Positions 59,193 through 64,000 of a stretch of DNA of 64,000 nt are shown piece by piece; the stretch's first letter is position 1; each line of letters begins with the position of its first letter. This stretch comes from Parasphingorhabdus cellanae. GTDB taxonomy: Bacteria; Pseudomonadota; Alphaproteobacteria; Sphingomonadales; Sphingomonadaceae. The stretch is from assembly GCF_017498565.1 (NCBI RefSeq), contig NZ_CP071794.1:1550001-1614000 (forward strand). Direction: 5' to 3'. The position numbers were made by a program, and so were the translations under genes. Under the pieces are notes generated by a model, which did not search any database, had not been told where the DNA came from, and saw only the letters and a list, made by a program, of their open reading frames with translations.

Positions 59193-60670
59193 TGGCCTTG
59201 ATCACCCTAGCCCCTGAAACCAAATCTTTTATCGCCAAGGAGCAGAAACTGCTCATTGGTGGACAATGGAAAGATGCCGGTAGTGATGCCCTGATTGACG
59301 TCATAAACCCTGCTGATGGTAACCGTATTTCGGGAATTGGCGATGCGACCGAAGCAGATATTGATCAGGCTGTTGATACCGCACGTGCCGCATTTGAAAG
59401 TGGCGCCTGGCCGGAGATGAAGCCTGGCGAACGCTCACGTGTGATCCATAAAATTGCGGACTTGATGGAGACGCATGCCGAGGAATTGGCACAGCTGGAA
59501 ACACTCGATAATGGCAAACCGATTAACTTTGCCCGCGGCGATGTCTTCGCATCTATCGGAGCCTTCCGCTATTATGCAGGCTGGGCTGACAAAATTCAGG
59601 GAACAACTCACACCATAAATCTGCCGGGCGATCATCACGTCTACACCCTTAAAGAGCCCGTGGGCGTGGTGGCATTGATTGTGCCATGGAACTATCCGCT
59701 GGTCATGGCAGCAATGAAACTCGGCCCTGCATTGGCCGCCGGTTGCACCGCCATACTGAAACCGGCCGAAGACACGTCGCTTTCTGCACTTCGTCTGGGA
59801 GAGCTGGCTTTGGAAGCAGGTCTTCCCGAAGGGGTATTGAATATCGTGACCGGTTATGGTCACACGGTTGGCAATGCTTTAATCAATCATCCCGGTATTG
59901 ATAAAATTGCATTCACCGGCTCTACTGCAACAGGTAAGATCATTGCTCACGCAGCGGCCGAGAATCTGACGAAAGTCACCCTGGAGCTGGGCGGAAAATC
60001 ACCCAATATCATCATGTCCGATGCGGACCTTGAAAAAGCCATTCCAGCATCTGCCATGGGTATATTCTTCAATAGCGGTCAGACCTGCACGGCACCATCA
60101 CGCATTTACGTCCATGAAGATATCAAAGACGAGGTTATCGCTGGTATCGCCGCTGTTGGTAAATCGATGAATCTTGCCAATGGTCTGGATGAAGAGAGCA
60201 CCATGGGTCCCTTGGTATCCGCCAAACAGTTTGAGCGGGTCAGCGCCTATATCGCAGAAGGCCAGAAAGAAGGTGCGAATATCGCGTCAGGCGGCGTTCG
60301 TCATGGCGAAAGCGGCTATTTTCTGGAACCAACGGTTATCGATCAGACCAGAAATGACATGACAATTGTGCAGGAAGAAATCTTTGGTCCTGTTGTCGTC
60401 GCACAAAGTTTCAAGACCGAGGAAGAAGCACTCGCCTTAGCCAACGACACCCAATACGGTCTGGCCGGAGCCGTATGGACGCCAAATATCTCTACCGCGC
60501 ACCGTATGGTCGGCAAGATCAAAGCCGGTATCATGTGTATCAACGCGGTCATGGGGGCGGATTGGGATGTGCCGCTCGGTGGTTACAAACAGTCAGGCAT
60601 TGGCCAGGAAAACGGCAAAGACGGCCTGGAAAACTACCTCAACACGAAAACGGTATTCACTGCCCTATGA
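59192..60670 (+). CDS. NAD(P)-dependent aldehyde dehydrogenase
   Basis: A 492-aa enzyme. PWNYPLVMAAMKLGPALAAG and FTGSTATGK bind the cofactor, VTLELGGKSP carries the general-base Glu, and FFNSGQTCTAPSR has the catalytic Cys. Together with QEEIFGPVV the set is complete, so it should be active, oxidising an aldehyde to the acid. The ATG at 59192 overlaps the MFS stop (TGATG), and the stop overlaps the next start (ATGA), so it is embedded in a coupled operon. Confidence 0.95.
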   Translation: MALITLAPETKSFIAKEQKLLIGGQWKDAGSDALIDVINPADGNRISGIGDATEADIDQAVDTARAAFESGAWPEMKPGERSRVIHKIADLMETHAEELAQLETLDNGKPINFARGDVFASIGAFRYYAGWADKIQGTTHTINLPGDHHVYTLKEPVGVVALIVPWNYPLVMAAMKLGPALAAGCTAILKPAEDTSLSALRLGELALEAGLPEGVLNIVTGYGHTVGNALINHPGIDKIAFTGSTATGKIIAHAAAENLTKVTLELGGKSPNIIMSDADLEKAIPASAMGIFFNSGQTCTAPSRIYVHEDIKDEVIAGIAAVGKSMNLANGLDEESTMGPLVSAKQFERVSAYIAEGQKEGANIASGGVRHGESGYFLEPTVIDQTRNDMTIVQEEIFGPVVVAQSFKTEEEALALANDTQYGLAGAVWTPNISTAHRMVGKIKAGIMCINAVMGADWDVPLGGYKQSGIGQENGKDGLENYLNTKTVFTAL

Positions 60671-61476
60671 GTGTGATCCCAACCGATATACAGCGCATTG
60701 ATGTCGGTGATGCGGAAATCCACGTCGAGATTACCGGTGATGGGCCAAATCTTTTGCTGGTTGCCGGCCTGGGAGGGCGCGGAGCCTTCTGGAACAATCA
60801 GGTCCAGGACTTTGCCAAAGATTTTCAGGTTATCACTTTCGATCATCGCGGTTGCGGCAACAGCACGCCAGACAAGGTGGTTTATGGCGCAGAGCATATG
60901 GCGCATGACGTGCTCGCGCTCATGGATGCAATGGACATCAGGCAGGCCAGCCTTGTTGGCCACTCAACCGGTGGCGCAATTGGGCAGCATATCGCTCTTG
61001 ATCACCCGGAGCGGCTTACAAAGCTTGTGCTTTCATGCAGCTGGGCCGGTCCTGACACTTATCTGACCGAACTATTCCGGACGCGGCGTGAGATACTGAT
61101 CAGCTGCGGGCCGCTCGCCTATCTTACGATGGGCACTTATCTCGCCATGCCGAGTTCTCATTTGCAGCCGCAAATGACATCGGCACGGGCCTTTATGGAA
61201 GAAAGGCTGGCGGCATTTCCAGGATTAGAGGTGGAATTGTCGCGAATTAACGCAGTCTATACGCATGACTTGCGCAGCCGTCTGCATAAGATTGCGACAC
61301 CGACATTGTGCATCGGGTCAATGGATGACCAAATAACACCACCCGGTTTTACCAAGGAAATGGGCAATTTGATCGAAGGCGCGGAGACCCACCTGCTGGA
61401 CCGCGGCGGGCATTTCAGCCCGATTGTAGCAACCGAAATTTATAACAAACGCGTACTGGAATTCTTGACGCAATAG
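60667..61476 (+). CDS. Alpha/beta hydrolase
   Basis: A 269-aa hydrolase. Nucleophile elbow LVGHSTGGAIG (Ser about residue 99), acid in CIGSMDDQITPP, and catalytic His in LDRGGHFSP; the oxyanion region is VAGLGGRG. The set fits C-C or ester/lactone hydrolases of the 3-oxoadipate enol-lactonase type. ATG 60667 overlaps the aldehyde-dehydrogenase stop; the longer open frame from 60475 lies inside that gene and is rejected. Substrate unknown; probably opens or cleaves a pathway intermediate. Confidence 0.92.
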   Translation: MSVIPTDIQRIDVGDAEIHVEITGDGPNLLLVAGLGGRGAFWNNQVQDFAKDFQVITFDHRGCGNSTPDKVVYGAEHMAHDVLALMDAMDIRQASLVGHSTGGAIGQHIALDHPERLTKLVLSCSWAGPDTYLTELFRTRREILISCGPLAYLTMGTYLAMPSSHLQPQMTSARAFMEERLAAFPGLEVELSRINAVYTHDLRSRLHKIATPTLCIGSMDDQITPPGFTKEMGNLIEGAETHLLDRGGHFSPIVATEIYNKRVLEFLTQ

Positions 61477-61485
61477 GAGGCTGTC

Positions 61486-61986
61486 ATGGCAGACGACATC
61501 ACCAAGGGACAATCGGTCATTATCGGACCGGATGAGGGTCGCTCCCTATGGCAGCCCATGCCCTCACGCGGCTATGTCGACGTCAATCTCACCCCCGATA
61601 ATATGCCCTACGACACCTTCTCCAGCGGGATACAGTTGTTACCGCCCGGCTGTATGGTGCGCGAACATGGGCACAAGCAAAATCACGAACTGGTTTTTGT
61701 TTATGAAGGCACGGGTGAAGTCAATATTGACGGAAAGGTCTCAAAATTCGTTCCCGGCACGACAATCCTGTTTGCCCGCAACTGCACTCACTGGATCAAG
61801 AATACCGGTGATATCGACATGAAAATGTTCTGGGTCTTCTTCCCGCCGGGACTGGAAGACTGGTTCTATGCCATTGGCAAGGACCGCAAGCCGGGTGACG
61901 CTATGCCGGAACCATTTGACCGGCCCGACAATGTTCAGGAAGTGATGGACAAGATGCGCTTCCTGCCGCCTAGAAATTCGGGCTGA
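61486..61986 (+). CDS. Cupin-domain protein
   Basis: A 166-aa single-cupin protein. Motif 1 is PPGCMVREHGHKQNHELVFVYEGTGE (metal ligands His and Glu), and motif 2 is PGTTILFARNCTHWIKNTGD with a His. A metal-dependent dioxygenase, decarboxylase or isomerase role is possible; the family is too broad to say more. It lies 9 bases after the hydrolase gene with an aggagg site, and its stop overlaps the next ATG (TGATG). Confidence 0.88.
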   Translation: MADDITKGQSVIIGPDEGRSLWQPMPSRGYVDVNLTPDNMPYDTFSSGIQLLPPGCMVREHGHKQNHELVFVYEGTGEVNIDGKVSKFVPGTTILFARNCTHWIKNTGDIDMKMFWVFFPPGLEDWFYAIGKDRKPGDAMPEPFDRPDNVQEVMDKMRFLPPRNSG

Positions 61987-62969
61987 TGCGGATTGTTACC
62001 CAATCCGAAGTCGAGCGGCTCTTGCCGGTTGGACCATGTGTTGGCGTTATGCGGCAAGCCATGTCCGCAACGTCCCGCCGCGACGTGACTCTTCCGATCC
62101 GGCAATTCATGCCGATACCCGATGCGCCCGGAAAACTGGCAATCATGCCCGGTACATTGGGAGAACCAGCCTGTTTTGGCATCAAGCTGGTTTGCAAATA
62201 TGATCGCCCGCATGACGACCCGTTGGGCACCCATGTCGGGATGGTGATGCTATTTGATAGCGTCAAGGGCATTCCGCTGGCGATGATCGAGGGGTCCTCG
62301 TTAACCGCGATCCGGACCTCTGCAGCAAGCGCGCTCGCAACGGACATTCTGGCGCGCAAGAACGCAACCAGACTGGCGATTATCGGCAATGGCGAACAGG
62401 CGATGCGCCATGTGCATGCCATGTGCGCGGTGCGGGCCGTTGATCATATCAATGTCTGGGGCCGTGATATAGAGCGTGCTCGCACCTTTGCTGCCGCGGT
62501 GGCCGATGACACCGGCATTCCAGTTATAGCTTGCAAAAGCGCCGCAGAGGCTGTGGCGGGGGCCGATATCATCTGCACCACGACATCGGCGAAAGAACCG
62601 GTGCTGAGTGGCGAGGAGCTGGAGGCGGGCCAGCATGTCAATCTGGTTGGCTCTGCCATCCCTGCTGCGGCGGAAGTTGACGATGTTGCCGTAGAAAGGG
62701 CAAGTTTCTACGTGGACTATCGCGACGCGGCGATGGCAGCGGCAGGAGAGCTGCTGGGCGCGATTGAGCGCGGGGTTGTGACGGCCGATCATATCGTTGC
62801 GGAAGTTGGCGAAGTGTTGACGGATGAGACACGGGGCCGGAACAATGATGACCAGATTACGATGTACAAATCACTCGGTGTCGCCTCGCAGGATCTCGCC
62901 GCCGCGCATGCGATCTGGCGGATGGCCGAGGCCGAAAACAAGGGGATTACCGTTGACCTTATGGACTAG
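61986..62969 (+). CDS. Ornithine cyclodeaminase/mu-crystallin family protein
   Basis: A 327-aa protein of the OCD/mu-crystallin superfamily. The NAD(P)-binding core has RLAIIGNGEQAMRHVHAM and the conserved INVWGRDIERARTFA. LTAIRTSAASALATDIL is the family's substrate-side motif. Members are imine or ketimine reductases, alanine dehydrogenases, ornithine cyclodeaminases or D-nopaline-type synthases, so activity here is open. It starts in a TGATG overlap with the cupin gene and is followed by a serine-hydrolase gene overlapping its end. Confidence 0.9.
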   Translation: MRIVTQSEVERLLPVGPCVGVMRQAMSATSRRDVTLPIRQFMPIPDAPGKLAIMPGTLGEPACFGIKLVCKYDRPHDDPLGTHVGMVMLFDSVKGIPLAMIEGSSLTAIRTSAASALATDILARKNATRLAIIGNGEQAMRHVHAMCAVRAVDHINVWGRDIERARTFAAAVADDTGIPVIACKSAAEAVAGADIICTTTSAKEPVLSGEELEAGQHVNLVGSAIPAAAEVDDVAVERASFYVDYRDAAMAAAGELLGAIERGVVTADHIVAEVGEVLTDETRGRNNDDQITMYKSLGVASQDLAAAHAIWRMAEAENKGITVDLMD

Positions 62970-64000
62970 AACCGCGCACTTCATCCTGCCGCTTGCCATG
63001 GCGATTGGCGGATGCACCATAAAAACGGAAGTTGGCGCAGCCGCACCGCTTGGTAGCGCCGCAAGCACCGGCGCGGCCGACGAAGCGCTCTACATGCAGC
63101 GTTACGAAGCACAACAGAAGGCCGCCATCGCCGGTGGCGGCCTGCCCGCCTACGACCCGCTGGAGCCGGTCCGCGGCGCTTCTCCCTATCAGCCGCTACC
63201 GGAAGGGCCAGCACGCATCAATGCATCGGCCCTGCAAAAGGCAGAGCAATTTGCCAGGGAGCGCAACAGTTCCGCCTTTCTGGTCTGGCATGACGGCGCG
63301 CTGGTCCAGGAAAGCTATTTTGGCGAGGCGGATCGCGATTATCTCATCAACGCAAAATCGCTGGCCAAGCCATTGACCGCGATTATCGTCGGCCGCGCCA
63401 TCCAGCAGGGGCATATTAAATCGCTCGACCAGCCGGTTGCAGACTTCATCACCGAATGGAAAAGCGATCCCGGAAAATCCAAAATCCTGATCCGCCACCT
63501 GCTCGACATGCGCAGCGGGTTGTTGCCGCAGGGTTTTGGAGGCGGCCCGGAAAATGTGCTGAACCGCGCCTATCTCCACCCCCGCCATGACGAAGTGATC
63601 ATCAATGAATATCCCCTGGTGAACGAACCAGGCAGCCGGTACGAATATGCCAATGCCAATTCCGAACTGGTAGCACCGGTTATCGAGCGCGCGACCGGAC
63701 AAAGGTATCACGATTATGTCAGCGACGCGTTGCTGATCCCCATTGGCGCTCAGGGTGGGACGGTCTGGGTCAACAGACCCGGCGGCGTGGCTCATGCCGG
63801 ATGTTGTATTCAACTGCCCGGGCAAACATGGGCCAGATTGGGCATTTTGTTGCTGAACGATGGAATTTGGGAGAGCGAAAGACTGCTTCCAGATGGCTAT
63901 GTCAATGCCATGCGGACCCCGACAAAAGAAAATCCGCATGCCGGCATGGGCGTCTGGATCGCCGGTGACTATGTCAAGGGCCGCGGGCCGCTTCATCCGT
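62953..64000 (+). CDS. Beta-lactamase-superfamily serine hydrolase lipoprotein (cut by window end)
   Basis: The frame is open from a TTG at 62953 (aaggg upstream) to the right edge, at least 349 codons, with no stop. The N-terminus has a lipoprotein-like signal ending AIGGC. The class C beta-lactamase/esterase signatures are AKSLAKPLTA (SxxK nucleophile and base) and YEYANANSE (Y-x-N). GGVAHAGCCIQLP is further downstream. Relatives are DD-peptidases, esterases and 6-aminohexanoate hydrolases. It overlaps the end of the preceding gene by 17 bases, which suggests translational coupling. ATG 62998 is an alternative start. Envelope location is expected. Confidence 0.78.
   Translation, partial: MTLWTRTAHFILPLAMAIGGCTIKTEVGAAAPLGSAASTGAADEALYMQRYEAQQKAAIAGGGLPAYDPLEPVRGASPYQPLPEGPARINASALQKAEQFARERNSSAFLVWHDGALVQESYFGEADRDYLINAKSLAKPLTAIIVGRAIQQGHIKSLDQPVADFITEWKSDPGKSKILIRHLLDMRSGLLPQGFGGGPENVLNRAYLHPRHDEVIINEYPLVNEPGSRYEYANANSELVAPVIERATGQRYHDYVSDALLIPIGAQGGTVWVNRPGGVAHAGCCIQLPGQTWARLGILLLNDGIWESERLLPDGYVNAMRTPTKENPHAGMGVWIAGDYVKGRGPLHP

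Noticed and set aside
60475..60666. Upstream extension of the alpha/beta hydrolase frame
   Set aside because: It runs inside the aldehyde-dehydrogenase gene in another frame; the ATGA overlap at 60667 is the natural start.
1..64000. CRISPR arrays, tRNA or rRNA genes
   Set aside because: No regularly spaced direct repeats and no cloverleaf or rRNA-like stretches were seen in a reading by eye.

Overview
The window reads as chromosomal DNA of a sphingomonad alphaproteobacterium (Sphingorhabdus/Parasphingorhabdus/Sphingopyxis type; inferred from gene content, not searched). Pointers are the NepR-EcfG-PhyR general stress response with GGAAC-N16-CGTT promoters, an ImuA-ImuB-DnaE2 mutasome with a GTTC-N7-GTTC LexA box, a long TonB-dependent receptor, and the gene families of the right-hand half. 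No tRNA, rRNA, CRISPR array or intact mobile element was seen.

1-14.3 kb is a general stress response (GSR) island. It encodes the anti-sigma factor NepR, sigma factor EcfG, the response regulator PhyR, a GAF-PAS-HWE histidine kinase, a Crp/Fnr regulator, a BLUF blue-light sensor and an orphan protein resembling the sigma-like half of PhyR. Effectors are interspersed: phospholipase D, DUF2383 and PLDc_N proteins, a BON-MscS channel, a YqjD-like membrane protein, an FMN-binding stress protein, a small lipoprotein, topoisomerase IB, DUF2254 and a DJ-1/PfpI protein. I find EcfG-type promoters in front of most of these, so the island looks like a regulon packed around its own regulators.

14.3-38.1 kb is mostly housekeeping. 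It holds imuA-imuB-dnaE2 (SOS mutagenesis; dnaE2 carries an in-frame palindromic repeat), an ABA4-like membrane protein, a DnaJ-class co-chaperone, a YihY/BrkB protein, fabI, aroC, two carboxylate transporters, the minus-strand run serC-serA-hisZ-purA, a PepSY/haem-membrane protein pair, an extensin-like lipoprotein, a LOG-family protein, a membrane cytochrome c and prephenate dehydratase.

38.1-64 kb is a catabolic accessory region. It contains two SnoaL-like proteins and a Rieske oxygenase, an integrase remnant, a TonB receptor with a periplasmic partner, a truncated methyltransferase and a GMC oxidoreductase. An IclR regulator faces a tightly overlapping operon (propionyl-CoA synthetase, PEP-mutase/isocitrate-lyase-type lyase, Zn alcohol dehydrogenase, flavoprotein). 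Next come a methyltransferase and two flavoenzymes, and then a coupled run of MFS transporter, aldehyde dehydrogenase, alpha/beta hydrolase, cupin, ornithine-cyclodeaminase-like protein and a serine hydrolase cut by the window end. The substrate cannot be read from sequence. The mix suggests oxidation of an aromatic or terpenoid-like compound to acyl units including propionate.
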